This document shows, in pieces, positions 17,123-26,269 of a DNA stretch of 54,008 nt (its first letter is position 1; each line of letters begins with the position of its first letter). Position numbers and translations under genes: made by a program. The notes under the pieces were generated by a model that worked only from the letters and a program-made list of their open reading frames with translations, searched no databases and was not told the origin of the DNA. The DNA is from Tepidiphilus sp. J10. GTDB taxonomy: Bacteria > Pseudomonadota > Gammaproteobacteria > Burkholderiales > Thiobacillaceae. The DNA lies in assembly GCA_945897865.1 (NCBI GenBank), contig CAMDHJ010000006.1:1-54008 (forward strand), in the 5' to 3' direction.

Positions 17123-17794
17123 TCAAACGTCTTTGCTCGTGATTCCCGCCAGCGCTTGGCGATACTGGCGATAAAGCCAAACACCCAGCAGAGTCGAGAA
17201 CAGCAACAACACCGCTGCCAGCGTCGTGCGCAAGCCGGGATCCATCTCTACGCCGCTGCCCGCCAGTGCGAATACCAGATTCTGTGGCAGAAAACCCAAT
17301 GATGAACCGGCAAAGAACGGCAGCCCGGGCACGCTGGATACCCCGGCCAGTAAATTCGTGCTTGCGTTGTGTCCTACCGGCAGAAGACGGATCACCAAGG
17401 CCATACTGAACGGATGACGACCCAGAAAATCATCCAGCTTGCGCAGACGAGCGGGAAACTGCTTTAACACCCAAGCGCGCCCAAACCAGCGCGCATAGTA
17501 GAAACCCAGTACGCAACCAAGCAGCGTAGCCAGGGTTGTCAGCACGGTTCCGCTCACAAAACCGAAGGCGTAGCCGCCCAGAAACGCCAACACCTGGCGC
17601 GGAAAGCTCAGCGCTGTGGCCATGGCGCCAACCGTCAGGAACAGCAGAACCCCCGCCCAGCCTTTACCGCGTATCTCCTGATCAATCCAGGATTTGGACA
17701 TTGGGTCGCCGCTCTGAAGAAGACTGGCAAAGTACCCAAGCACGGCCAGTGTGGCCAACAACAACAAAGCTTTGATCAACGCGCGTGAGGTCAT
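17123..17794 (-). CDS. TVP38/TMEM64 (VTT-domain) membrane protein
   Basis: 223 residues with about five or six hydrophobic spans. The VTT/SNARE-associated core is visible as SFPRQVLAFLGGYAFGFVSG, FYYARWFGR and IRLLPVGHNASTNLLAG. VTT proteins of the DedA superfamily include lipid scramblases and flippases, some acting on undecaprenyl phosphate; the specific role of this copy is not known. It lies 177 bp upstream of the polyprenyl-phosphate glycosyltransferase operon on the same strand, so a carrier-recycling role is a reasonable but unproven idea. Confidence 0.83.
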   Translation of the reverse strand: MTSRALIKALLLLATLAVLGYFASLLQSGDPMSKSWIDQEIRGKGWAGVLLFLTVGAMATALSFPRQVLAFLGGYAFGFVSGTVLTTLATLLGCVLGFYYARWFGRAWVLKQFPARLRKLDDFLGRHPFSMALVIRLLPVGHNASTNLLAGVSSVPGLPFFAGSSLGFLPQNLVFALAGSGVEMDPGLRTTLAAVLLLFSTLLGVWLYRQYRQALAGITSKDV

Positions 17795-18089
17795 GACAGC
17801 CGATAAGGATTGAAAAGTCGATGCGGGGCAGACGACATGGCGAACACGCTTGATGGAACGAACCCAATTTTAGTTGCGGAATATTTCGACTCTTGCCTCG
17901 CCATTGTTCCTTGGGAATCGATTGATCCGGCCAGGTTTATCCACATGGCTAAGCGAGGTTTCTAGCCGCCGGCACAGGAAGCACGCTGCGCGTCGGGCAG
18001 CACTTGACCCGGCCTGCTCCGGGGTGATGGAGTATTTTTTTCAATACCGTGTTGGCCTGTGCTGGGGTCGAGTGATTTTCAACAACCTG
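17795..18089. other. Intergenic stretch, no gene recognised
   Basis: 295 bp between the TVP38-like gene and tatD, both on the minus strand. Plus-strand frames that cross it have no family character and run into tatD antisense. It probably holds the promoter of the TVP38-like gene and the end of the tatD transcript, but no convincing -35/-10 pair or strong terminator was found. Confidence 0.5.
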
Positions 18090-18860
18090 TTAAATCACAA
18101 CCTTGAAAAGATCAGAGAAATTTCTGCTTGTCGCTGCAGCAACCTGCTCCAACGGAATGCCGCGCAAATTCGCAATTTCTTCAGCAACATGCCGGACATA
18201 AGCCGGCTCATTGCGTTTGCCACGATGTGGCATCGGCGCCAGATAGGGGGAGTCGGTTTCAATCAGCATGCGTTCAAGCGGAACATGGCGCGCCACTTCC
18301 TTTAAATCCTTCGCGCTTTTAAATGTGACGATGCCGGAAAATGAGATGTAAAACCCCATCGCCAGCGCCGCTTCGGCGACAGCCCACGACTCGGTAAAAC
18401 AGTGCATGACGCCACCGGCCTGTTGTGCGTTCTCTTCCAACATAATCGCCAAAGTGTCATCCGCAGCATTGCGCGTGTGAATGATCAACGGTTTGCCAGC
18501 CTGTTTCGCGGCACGGATATGGGTGCGAAAACGGGTGCGTTGCCAATCAACATCTTCCCGCGCCATGCGGTAGTAATCCAGCCCGGTTTCGCCAATTGCA
18601 ACCACGCGCGGATGGCGGGCCAGCGCGACCAGTTCGTCGACATTGGGATCGCGGCCGGTATCATGGTCTGGATGCACGCCAACCGAGGCGTAAAGATTGG
18701 GGTGTGCGGCAGCGACGGCGAGAACGCGCGGGAAATTTTCCAGATTCACCGACACGCACAACGCGGCATCAACCTGCGCCCGCTGCATGTTTTCCAGCAG
18801 TGGCAATATACCTTCGCTGAAATCGGGAAAATCAATATGACAGTGGGAATCTATGAACAT
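18090..18860 (-). CDS. TatD family metal-dependent hydrolase
   Basis: 256 residues, a full-length TatD/YcfH-type TIM-barrel hydrolase; members act as DNases with divalent metals. Metal ligands are visible in DSHCHIDF, GETGLDYYR, PLIIHTRNA, MHCFTES and ETDSPYLAP. It is the last gene of the long fab-tmk-holB operon and follows pilZ by 21 bp. That placement after holB and pilZ is common in beta- and gammaproteobacteria (YcfH position), which favours the YcfH subgroup over TatD proper. Confidence 0.9.
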   Translation of the reverse strand: MFIDSHCHIDFPDFSEGILPLLENMQRAQVDAALCVSVNLENFPRVLAVAAAHPNLYASVGVHPDHDTGRDPNVDELVALARHPRVVAIGETGLDYYRMAREDVDWQRTRFRTHIRAAKQAGKPLIIHTRNAADDTLAIMLEENAQQAGGVMHCFTESWAVAEAALAMGFYISFSGIVTFKSAKDLKEVARHVPLERMLIETDSPYLAPMPHRGKRNEPAYVRHVAEEIANLRGIPLEQVAAATSRNFSDLFKVVI

Positions 18861-18881
18861 CAGCAGAAAACCAATTAAGAA

Positions 18882-19250
18882 TTACATGGTGTGAGTTTGA
18901 CGAGGCGATTTCATGGAGTTACCCAGAATGCCTTCAATTTTGACGCGCACAGCGGCAGCGCCCTCGGTTTCGTCAAATTGCACGCCGATTCCTTGCTGAC
19001 GATTTCCTTGTGAACCAGCTGGTGTAATCCACACCACACGTCCCGAAATCGGCAATTTATTCGCTTCTTCCATCAGGGTCAGCAACATATAAACCTGATC
19101 CCCCATCTGATAGGGCCGGTTGGTTGGTATGAACAAACCACCGCCATTGATGTGTGGCATGTAGGCGGCAAACAAGGCTGTCTTCTCCTTGATGGCCAAC
19201 GACAGCATGCCTGCCCTGCCAGCTGCCGGTTTTGCACTTTCACTCATCAT
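18882..19250 (-). CDS. pilZ: Type IV pilus protein PilZ
   Basis: 122 residues. Strong resemblance to the PilZ founder protein: LSLAIKEKTALFAAYMP, NGGGLFIPTNRPY and GRVVWITPAGSQGNRQQGIG. Like that subgroup it lacks the RxxxR arginines needed for c-di-GMP binding; PilZ proper instead works with PilB and a diguanylate-cyclase-like partner in pilus assembly. AAGGA precedes two consecutive ATG codons (19250 and 19247), so either may start. It sits directly after holB, the usual position in proteobacteria. Confidence 0.9.
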   Translation of the reverse strand: MMSESAKPAAGRAGMLSLAIKEKTALFAAYMPHINGGGLFIPTNRPYQMGDQVYMLLTLMEEANKLPISGRVVWITPAGSQGNRQQGIGVQFDETEGAAAVRVKIEGILGNSMKSPRQTHTM

Positions 19251-19273
19251 TTATCCTTGGTGATCATGACCAT

Positions 19274-20275
19274 TCATGACTTTGATTGACGCGTCCTGGC
19301 AACTGCCGCGACATAACGGATCAACCAGGATTCTAACAACAAGGTCGCATTCAACGGATGGCGCAACCAACGCCCGGCAGCTGCCAGCTCCCGCTCAAGC
19401 GCGAGCAAACCGGCAAGATCGGCCTGCTCGCCCATTTGGATTACCGATTCGATGCGGGCTGGGAAGAAACGCGCGGCGCCCGCCAGCCGCTGCGACAACA
19501 CATCATGCACCCAGCGCAACAACCAGCCCCAGGATTCTGCCAACAGTGGTTTGTAAGCCTCTGCAACCGCGCAGATATCGAGGTGCGCCGGCCGCGACAA
19601 ATGATTCAGAAACACCTCGCGCCGTTGCATCCGCTCCGGCTCGGCATACGCGATGGCGGTCAACGGCGCGCCTCCCGCCTCCGCCAGTACGGCATCCGGA
19701 CAATCGATACCGGCCTGTTGCATCCAGTCCAGCGCCAACTCCGGTTCAGGCAAGCCAACGGCGATCTTGCGACAGCGCGAGCGCACAGTGGGCAGCAGAC
19801 GTCCGGGCTGATGCGACACCAGAATCAGCAACACACGCGGCGGCGGCTCTTCCAGGGTTTTCAACAAGGCGTTGGCGGCGGCCGCGTTCATGAACTCGGC
19901 AGGGTAAATCACGGCGCTGCGCCAGCCACCCCGATGCGCGCTGAGTGTCAGGAAATCGGTGACTTCTCGCACCTGTTCGACCTTGATTTCCTTGCTCGCC
20001 TTCTTGGTGACCTTGCCGGATTCGTCCGTCTCTTCTTCCTTCGGCTCAAGATAGCGATAGTCGGGATGATTGCCTTGCAAGAACCAGTTGCAGGCATCGC
20101 ACACGCCGCAAGCGCCCTGCGGGCCGGGCACTTCACACAAGATCCACTGCGCCAGCGCCAGACCCAGATCGCGCTTGCCGACGCCAGAGGGGCCGTGCAG
20201 CAACAAGGCATGCGGCATGCGTTCGCGGTCGGCGCTCAGTTGCTGAAACAGTGCCTGATTCCAGGGATGAATCAC
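19274..20275 (-). CDS. holB: DNA polymerase III delta-prime subunit HolB
   Basis: 333 residues from a GTG start. Clamp-loader AAA+ protein that helps open the beta clamp. Visible are LLLHGPSGVGKRD (P-loop position), the zinc cysteines CEVPGPQGACGVCDAC, an NALLKTLEEPP sensor region and VRSRCRKI. The start is the GTG at 20275, whose GTGA overlaps the tmk stop; a longer reading from 20341 would run through tmk and is rejected. An acidic, lysine-rich insertion (EPKEEETDESGKVTKKASK) after NHPDYRYL is longer than usual. Confidence 0.9.
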   Translation of the reverse strand: MIHPWNQALFQQLSADRERMPHALLLHGPSGVGKRDLGLALAQWILCEVPGPQGACGVCDACNWFLQGNHPDYRYLEPKEEETDESGKVTKKASKEIKVEQVREVTDFLTLSAHRGGWRSAVIYPAEFMNAAAANALLKTLEEPPPRVLLILVSHQPGRLLPTVRSRCRKIAVGLPEPELALDWMQQAGIDCPDAVLAEAGGAPLTAIAYAEPERMQRREVFLNHLSRPAHLDICAVAEAYKPLLAESWGWLLRWVHDVLSQRLAGAARFFPARIESVIQMGEQADLAGLLALERELAAAGRWLRHPLNATLLLESWLIRYVAAVARTRQSKS

Positions 20276-20883
20276 GCCTTCGTCTCCATCACGGTTTCCA
20301 ATACCACGCTGAGCTGTTGTCGAACCTGTTCGAGACTGCAACTGCCATCGATGATTTTGATACGTGCTGAAAACTGTTCAGCCCGACGTAAATAGGCGGC
20401 GCGGACTCGGACATGAAAGTCGGATTGTTCGCGTTCGAATCGATCCGGCGCGCGTGCTGAAGACAGTCGCTGCGCAGCAATCTCGGGGGCAAGGTCGAAC
20501 AAGAAGGTCAAATCTGGCTGCAAATCGGCATGTACCCAGTCCTCCAGCACTGCCAGCCGCGCTTCCGGCAGGCCACGGCCACCGGATTGGTAGGCAAAGC
20601 TTGCATCGGTAAAACGGTCGGAAATCACCACCTCACCAGCCGCCAGGGCTGGCCGGATCACTTGTTCAATATGTTCGCGGCGGGCGGCAAACATGATCAA
20701 TGCCTCGGTTTCAGCATGCATCGGCTGGTGCAACACCATGTTACGCAATTGTTCACCGACCGCCGTACCGCCTGGCTCGCGGGTCATCCGGACTTGCCGT
20801 CCACGCGCAGTAAACCACGCTTCCAGCCAATTCAAATGGCTACTCTTGCCGGCACCATCGACGCCTTCCAGCGTAATAAACAT
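20272..20883 (-). CDS. tmk: Thymidylate kinase Tmk
   Basis: 203 residues. Phosphorylates dTMP to dTDP for DNA synthesis. P-loop LEGVDGAGKSSH, the DR(Y/F) motif VISDRFTDASFAYQ followed by GRGL, and the N-terminal TREPGGTAVGEQLR arginine motif are all present. It overlaps holB by 4 bp (GTGA) and starts 1 bp after mltG ends, so the three are tightly coupled. Confidence 0.95.
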   Translation of the reverse strand: MFITLEGVDGAGKSSHLNWLEAWFTARGRQVRMTREPGGTAVGEQLRNMVLHQPMHAETEALIMFAARREHIEQVIRPALAAGEVVISDRFTDASFAYQSGGRGLPEARLAVLEDWVHADLQPDLTFLFDLAPEIAAQRLSSARAPDRFEREQSDFHVRVRAAYLRRAEQFSARIKIIDGSCSLEQVRQQLSVVLETVMETKA

Positions 20884-20884
20884 C

Positions 20885-21886
20885 TCAGCGCCCTCTCTGA
20901 TAACGATTCACGGCGCGGTTATGCGCGTCCAGATTGTCGGAAAACACATGCCGGCCGCCACCCTTGGCAACGAAATAAAGTGCATTGCTGGCATCCGGAT
21001 GCAAGGCGGCCTGGATCGCCGCCAGTCCTGGCAAGGCAATCGGCGTCGGCGGCAATCCTGCACGGGTGTAAGTGTTATAGGGTGTATCGGCGAGCAGGTC
21101 GGAACGCCGAAGATTGCCGTCAAACTGGGCGCCGAGGCCATAGATCACCGTCGGATCAGTCTGCAAGCGCATGCCGATTCGCAAGCGGTTGATGAAAACA
21201 GAAGCAATCAGTGGCCGTTCATCGGCGGCGCCGGTTTCCTTCTCAATGATCGATGCCATGATCAGCACTTCATACGGCGAACGATACGGTAGCCCTGGCG
21301 AACGCATTGCCCAGCTTGCAGCCAGGTTTTCCTGCATCGCATGGTAAGCACGTTTATACAAAGCAAGTTCTGAACTGCCCTTGTCAAAGAAGTAGGTGTC
21401 CGGGAAGAACAGCCCTTCCGGGTGCGTTTCCCTGGCGCCAACTGCGTCCAATAGTTCGGCATCGGTCATGTTCAGCGTGTCATGCCGGAGTGCGGGATTG
21501 GCGGTGACGCTGCGGCGCACGTCCTGAAAGGTCCAGCCTTCGATCAGGGCCAGCTTGCCAAGAATGGTTTCTCCCTGGGTGATTTTGCGCAGCAATTCAA
21601 GCGGCGTTACCGCTTGTTCCAGCGCATAGCTGCCGGCCTTGATCTCGCCGGCCTGACCCTTCAACCGCGCAAGCAGAACGAAAGCCCAGGGCTGCGATAG
21701 CACACCACTTTGATGCAGATCTTCACTGGCGGTTTTCAGTGCTGTGCCTTGATGAATCGAGAAGTCGATTGGATAAGTCACACCAGGCATTTGCATCGGC
21801 TGCCTGGCATAGCCAAACAGAAAACCCACCCAAACCAGCCCGCTAATAAAGCTCAGCAGCAGAATGCGGTTGATCCATCTACGCAT
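20885..21886 (-). CDS. mltG: Endolytic murein transglycosylase MltG
   Basis: 333 residues. One N-terminal span (about residues 8-26) anchors a periplasmic YceG domain that cleaves nascent glycan strands. The catalytic glutamate lies in LIMASIIEKETG; family segments EGLFFPDTYFF, SVFINRL, LQTDPTVIYG and YNTY are present. It overlaps pabC by 8 bp and is followed after 1 bp by tmk, the standard pabC-mltG-tmk-holB order. Confidence 0.94.
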   Translation of the reverse strand: MRRWINRILLLSFISGLVWVGFLFGYARQPMQMPGVTYPIDFSIHQGTALKTASEDLHQSGVLSQPWAFVLLARLKGQAGEIKAGSYALEQAVTPLELLRKITQGETILGKLALIEGWTFQDVRRSVTANPALRHDTLNMTDAELLDAVGARETHPEGLFFPDTYFFDKGSSELALYKRAYHAMQENLAASWAMRSPGLPYRSPYEVLIMASIIEKETGAADERPLIASVFINRLRIGMRLQTDPTVIYGLGAQFDGNLRRSDLLADTPYNTYTRAGLPPTPIALPGLAAIQAALHPDASNALYFVAKGGGRHVFSDNLDAHNRAVNRYQRGR

Positions 21887-22706
21887 TGAGCCATTCCACC
21901 AGCCGCGGGCTGATCACCGGATCAGGCCAGTTTTTTGATTCCAGTCGCGCAACGCGGCGCAAGCCCATCACACTGTTGGTCAACATCACTTCATCGGCTT
22001 CCAACACCGCTTGCATGTTCAAGTCTGTTTCCTCGACATCCACCCCCTGCTCTCTTGCCAACCGCAGCAAGCGGCCCCGGGTAACACCGGCAACGCCGCA
22101 TTGATCGAGGCGTGGTGTCAGAAGGCGATTGCAATGCCAGATGAAAAGATTACTCATGACGCCGCTTATGACCCGCTCGGCATGATCCAGCAGCAACCCC
22201 TCATGAATATCAGGCGCCGACCACTCGCTGCGTGCCAATACGTTTTCCAAACGATTCAGATGCTTGATGCCGGCCAGGCGGGGTTGCCAGCCAAGCCGCA
22301 ATGAACAAATCCTTACCCAAAGATCGGATGACTGCTGACTGGAAACCGGGGTTGCATCAAATACCACCAAACGCCGCACAGATTGCGCGGCGGGCGGCTG
22401 GTAACCGCGTGGCCCACTGCCCCGCGTCAGAATCAACTTCAGCACACCATCAGACAGTTGGGCGGGAAGATGTTGCAGATCCCCGCTCAAGACTGCCGGA
22501 TCGGGCGCGGCCAGACCAATTCGGCTGGCGTCCTCAGACAGTTTGGCGATCTGCTCCAGCCACCAGAGCGGCTTGCCAGCCACCATGCGCAGCGTGCGAA
22601 AGACGCCATCGCCGTAGAGAAAACCCCGATCATCGGCAGGAACGGACGCAGACGGCACGCCATCGACCAGAAGGACAGGCTGCGCTGATGTCACCGCCGC
22701 TGTCAT
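21879..22706 (-). CDS. pabC: Aminodeoxychorismate lyase PabC
   Basis: 275 residues, fold-type IV PLP enzyme. It releases pyruvate from 4-amino-4-deoxychorismate to give p-aminobenzoate for folate. The segment DDRGFLYGDGVFRTLR is the family N-terminal signature, the PLP lysine is in GIKHLNRLENVLAR, and SNLFIWH and TRGRLL follow. A branched-chain or D-amino-acid aminotransferase is the fold alternative, but the length and position before mltG support PabC. It overlaps mltG by 8 bp and follows fabF by 39 bp. Confidence 0.92.
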   Translation of the reverse strand: MTAAVTSAQPVLLVDGVPSASVPADDRGFLYGDGVFRTLRMVAGKPLWWLEQIAKLSEDASRIGLAAPDPAVLSGDLQHLPAQLSDGVLKLILTRGSGPRGYQPPAAQSVRRLVVFDATPVSSQQSSDLWVRICSLRLGWQPRLAGIKHLNRLENVLARSEWSAPDIHEGLLLDHAERVISGVMSNLFIWHCNRLLTPRLDQCGVAGVTRGRLLRLAREQGVDVEETDLNMQAVLEADEVMLTNSVMGLRRVARLESKNWPDPVISPRLVEWLNA

Positions 22707-22745
22707 TGCCTTGGACGCGGCATCAAGCCCCGTATCAGGCTGATG

Positions 22746-23984
22746 TCAGACCTTGGCGAAGATGACCGTGCCGTTGGTGCCGCCAAAACCAAAGGAATTG
22801 GAGAGCGCCACATTGACCTTGGCATCACGCGCAATGTTGGCAACGTAATCCAGATCGCAACCTTCATCCGGCTCAATCAGATTGATCGTCGGCGGCACCG
22901 CCTGGTGCGCGATGGTCAAGGCCGAGAACACGGCTTCGATACCGCCCGCGGCACCCAGCAGATGGCCGGTCATCGATTTGGTTGAGCTGACCATGACCTT
23001 GCCGGCATGGTCGCCAAGCGAACGCTTCACCGCTTTGGTTTCCGCCAGATCGCCCAACGGTGTCGAGGTACCGTGCGCGTTGATGTAATCGACCTGATCC
23101 GGATTGATGCCGGCGTTGCGCAAAGCCACGTCCATGCAGCGCGCAGCACCCGAGCCATCTTCAACTGGCGCAGTCATGTGATGCGCATCCGCGCTCTTGC
23201 CGTAGCCGATCAGTTCGCAATAAATGCGGGCACCGCGCGCCTTGGCATGTTCATATTCTTCCAGCACCAGAACACCAGCACCTTCACCCATGACGAATCC
23301 GTCCCGTCCCTTGTCCCACGGACGACTGGCGCCTTCGGGATCATCGTTGCGGGTTGATAGTGCGCGCGCCGCCGCGAAGCCGCCAATGGCCAGCGGGCAG
23401 ATGGTAGATTCAGCCCCGCCCGCGATCATCACATCGGCTTCGCCATACTCAATCATGCGGCCGGCTTCGCCTACCGCATGCGTACCGGTGGTGCACGCAG
23501 TCACCATAGCCACGTTCGGGCCTTGCAAACCAAACATGATCGACAGATGGCCGGAGATCATGTTGATGATGGTCGCCGGGATGAAGAAAGGTGAAATCTT
23601 GCGCGGACCCTCAGCCAGAAAAACCTTGTGGGTTTGCTCGATCAATTGCAGGCCGCCAATGCCAGAACCGATGTTGACACCGATGCGTTCGCGATTGGCC
23701 TCGCTGACTTCCACCCCGGAATCCTTGAATGCATCAATCGCGGCAGCCAGGCCGAAATGGATGAAGGTATCCATCCGACGGGCATCTTTCGGGGTCAGAT
23801 ATTTGGCCAGATCAAAATTCTTCACATCACCCGCAATCTGGCTGGCGAAAGCGGAGGCATCGAAACGATCGATTCGGGTAATACCGGAACGCCCGGCCAT
23901 CAGACTTGCCCACGCGTCATTCACACTATTGCCGACGGGGGAAATAATACCGAGCCCGGTAACCACGACTCTACGCTTGGTCAT
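22746..23984 (-). CDS. fabF: 3-oxoacyl-ACP synthase II FabF
   Basis: 412 residues. Elongating beta-ketoacyl-ACP synthase. Catalytic Cys-His-His triad is visible in [25 protein letters not shown] and [11 protein letters not shown]. The start is the ATG at 23984 ([12 protein letters not shown]) with AGGAG 8 nt upstream; a longer frame from 24047 adds non-homologous sequence. It follows acpP by 115 bp in the normal order. Confidence 0.96.
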   Translation of the reverse strand: MTKRRVVVTGLGIISPVGNSVNDAWASLMAGRSGITRIDRFDASAFASQIAGDVKNFDLAKYLTPKDARRMDTFIHFGLAAAIDAFKDSGVEVSEANRERIGVNIGSGIGGLQLIEQTHKVFLAEGPRKISPFFIPATIINMISGHLSIMFGLQGPNVAMVTACTTGTHAVGEAGRMIEYGEADVMIAGGAESTICPLAIGGFAAARALSTRNDDPEGASRPWDKGRDGFVMGEGAGVLVLEEYEHAKARGARIYCELIGYGKSADAHHMTAPVEDGSGAARCMDVALRNAGINPDQVDYINAHGTSTPLGDLAETKAVKRSLGDHAGKVMVSSTKSMTGHLLGAAGGIEAVFSALTIAHQAVPPTINLIEPDEGCDLDYVANIARDAKVNVALSNSFGFGGTNGTVIFAKV

Positions 23985-24099
23985 GGGAAACTCCTGGGAA
24001 ACACCAGATACGGGAATATCCAAGACACCGGGCCAAGCCGGCATCATGTGGGATCGAGCTCAGAGTGAGGGCAGCGCCCTGCACTCTGACAAACAGGAA

Positions 24100-24339
24100 T
24101 TACTTGCTCAAATGGCCATTGACGTAATCGACAGCCTGCTGAACCGTGGTGATTTTTTCAGCTTCTTCATCAGGGATTTCGCACTCGAAGGCTTCTTCCA
24201 GCGCCATCACCAGTTCCACCGTGTCGAGAGAGTCAGCACCCAGGTCGTCCACGAAGGAAGACTCTAGCTTCACATCGGCTTCGTTGGCGCCCAGCTGTTC
24301 GGCGACGATCTTTTTGACACGTTGTTCAATATCACTCAT
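24100..24339 (-). CDS. acpP: Acyl carrier protein
   Basis: 79 residues, acidic. The phosphopantetheine serine is in [10 protein letters not shown]. Carries acyl chains for fatty-acid and lipid synthesis. GGGAG precedes the ATG at 24339. It is separated from fabG by 150 bp and from fabF by 115 bp, larger gaps than elsewhere in the operon, consistent with extra promoter input for this highly expressed protein. Confidence 0.97.
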   Translation of the reverse strand: MSDIEQRVKKIVAEQLGANEADVKLESSFVDDLGADSLDTVELVMALEEAFECEIPDEEAEKITTVQQAVDYVNGHLSK

Positions 24340-24391
24340 CAGATAACTCCCACTAGGGTAGAAAAATTACGGGTAGCAAAAAAGCCGGGGC

Positions 24392-24400
24392 ATTCTAGCA
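24392..24400 (-). promoter_or_regulatory. Candidate extended -10 promoter of acpP
   Basis: On the minus strand TGC-TAGAAT reads as an extended -10 (24400 to 24392), 52 bp before the acpP start. The -35 position (TTTCAT, 17-bp spacing) is poor, which extended -10 promoters tolerate. acpP commonly has its own promoter inside fab operons. Confidence 0.4.
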
Positions 24401-24489
24401 GTCTGTCGAATACGATGAAACCGACAAAAAGAGGCCTCGTCTCGAAAAAAAACATTACAGCAATAATTGCATATCGAGCGGCAAGCGCC

Positions 24490-25233
24490 TCAGTCCATGT
24501 ACATGCCGCCATTGACGTGCAATGTGGCTCCTGTGACATAAGCGGCCCCCTCCGACGCCAGATACACCACAGCATGGGCAATATCTTCCGGCGTACCCAA
24601 CTTGCCAAGCGGAATCCGCTCCATCAACTTGCCACGCGCAGCCTCGGGCAACCCCTTGGTCATGTCGGTATCGATAAAGCCGGGCGCCACACAATTCACC
24701 GTGATGCCACGACTGCCGACTTCCTGTGCCAACGATTTGGAGAAACCAATCATGCCGGCCTTGGCCGCAGCATAGTTGGTCTGACCTGCATTACCCGATA
24801 CGCCGACCACCGAAGCAATGCTGATGATGCGGCCGAAACGGGCCTTCATCATCGGCCGCAATACTGCGCGCGAAAGTCGAAACACGGATGTCAGATTGGT
24901 CTCCAGAATGGCGTTCCATTCATCATCCTTCATCCGCATCAACAGGTTGTCGCGCGTAATGCCTGCGTTGTTGACCAAAACATCAATCCTGCCATGACGC
25001 GACATGACGCCTTCAATGGCGGCATCAACCTGGGCAGCGTCGTTGACGTCGAGCATCAAACCCTCGCCCGGCAATCCGGCTTCGGCCAGCGCGGCAGAAA
25101 TGGATTCCGCACCTGACACGCTGGTTGCAGTTCCGACCACGTTGCAACCGGCTTGCGCCAAGGCATGCAGAATGGCTTTGCCGATGCCACGCGTAGCACC
25201 GGTCACCATGGCAACACGTTGTTCCATATGCAT
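24490..25233 (-). CDS. fabG: 3-oxoacyl-ACP reductase FabG
   Basis: 247 residues, classical short-chain dehydrogenase. NADPH site VTGATRGIGKAI, NNAG motif (LVNNAGITRDN), and the Ser-Tyr-Lys catalytic set in ISIASVVGVSGNAGQTNY followed by AAAKAG. Reduces 3-oxoacyl-ACP in each elongation round. AAGGAG lies 7 nt before the ATG at 25233. Its position between fabD and acpP confirms the assignment among many SDR paralogues. Confidence 0.96.
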   Translation of the reverse strand: MHMEQRVAMVTGATRGIGKAILHALAQAGCNVVGTATSVSGAESISAALAEAGLPGEGLMLDVNDAAQVDAAIEGVMSRHGRIDVLVNNAGITRDNLLMRMKDDEWNAILETNLTSVFRLSRAVLRPMMKARFGRIISIASVVGVSGNAGQTNYAAAKAGMIGFSKSLAQEVGSRGITVNCVAPGFIDTDMTKGLPEAARGKLMERIPLGKLGTPEDIAHAVVYLASEGAAYVTGATLHVNGGMYMD

Positions 25234-25266
25234 CTCCTTTATATTCAGGCTGCACGCCCGAGCTAT

Positions 25267-26211
25267 TTAAGACCGGACTTTGGCCAAGGTATCGGTCAGT
25301 GCGGTGGCATCCGCCAGCGCCACCCCCGGCAAGCCATCGACGATGCGCTTGTTGAGTCCAGCCAACACCTTACCAGGTCCACATTCCGCCACTAACTGAA
25401 CACCTTGTGCAGCAAAGCTTTGTACCGTTTCGACCCAGCGAACCGGACTGAACAACTGACGCGCCAAGGCATCTCGAATCGCTGCCGGATCGGCATGGCT
25501 GACCACATCGGCGTTGTGCAACACCGTCACAAAGGGTGTTTTGATTTCGATTTCCGCCAGAGCCAGGCGTAGTTTTTCAGCTGCAGGCTGCATCAAGGCG
25601 CAATGCGAAGGCACGGAAACCGGCAAAGGCAACGCACGCTTGGCACCTCTTGCCTTGGCCAGAACACAGCCACGATCCACCGCCGCCTTGTGGCCGGCAA
25701 TCACCACCTGACCGGGCGAATTGAAATTGACCGCCGCCAGCACTTCGCCTTGATGTTCACCTTGCACGGCTTCCGCGCACACTGCGCGCACCGCATCATC
25801 ATCCAGCCCAAGCACAGCAGCCATGGCGCCAACACCTTCCGGCACCGCCGACTGCATAGCCTCGGCGCGCAATCGCACCAATTTGATCGCATCTGCAAAA
25901 CCCAGCGCGCCGGCGCAGACCAGCGCAGTGTATTCGCCCAGACTATGCCCTGCCATCATGGCTGGTGCCGGCCCGCCTTGACTTAGCCAGAGACGATATA
26001 CCGCCACCCCCGCTGCAAGCATGGCCGGCTGGGTATTGACGGTCTGATTGAGTAGTTCTGCCGGACCTTCTCCAATCATCGCCGTCAGATCCTGCCCCAA
26101 CACATCTGAAGCTTCCGCCAGCGTTTCACTGATTGCTGAAGCCGCGCCATACGCGGTCAACATGCCGACAGATTGCGAGCCCTGCCCCGGAAAAACAAAC
26201 GCGAATTTCAT
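25267..26211 (-). CDS. fabD: Malonyl-CoA:ACP transacylase FabD
   Basis: 314 residues. Moves malonyl from CoA to ACP. The nucleophile serine is in MAGHSLGEYTAL, FPGQGSQSVGM opens the protein, and the catalytic histidine is in VPSHCALM. GGAG precedes the ATG at 26211. Located between fabH and fabG. Confidence 0.96.
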   Translation of the reverse strand: MKFAFVFPGQGSQSVGMLTAYGAASAISETLAEASDVLGQDLTAMIGEGPAELLNQTVNTQPAMLAAGVAVYRLWLSQGGPAPAMMAGHSLGEYTALVCAGALGFADAIKLVRLRAEAMQSAVPEGVGAMAAVLGLDDDAVRAVCAEAVQGEHQGEVLAAVNFNSPGQVVIAGHKAAVDRGCVLAKARGAKRALPLPVSVPSHCALMQPAAEKLRLALAEIEIKTPFVTVLHNADVVSHADPAAIRDALARQLFSPVRWVETVQSFAAQGVQLVAECGPGKVLAGLNKRIVDGLPGVALADATALTDTLAKVRS

Positions 26212-26269
26212 TCAAATTCTCCGTAAGAATGCTGATTCAGAACCCGAAGGAGAGGGTGTTCAGGCAGAC

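Noticed and set aside
24340-24489. Terminator between fabG and acpP
   Set aside because: T-rich stretches are present, but no stem of adequate length precedes them.
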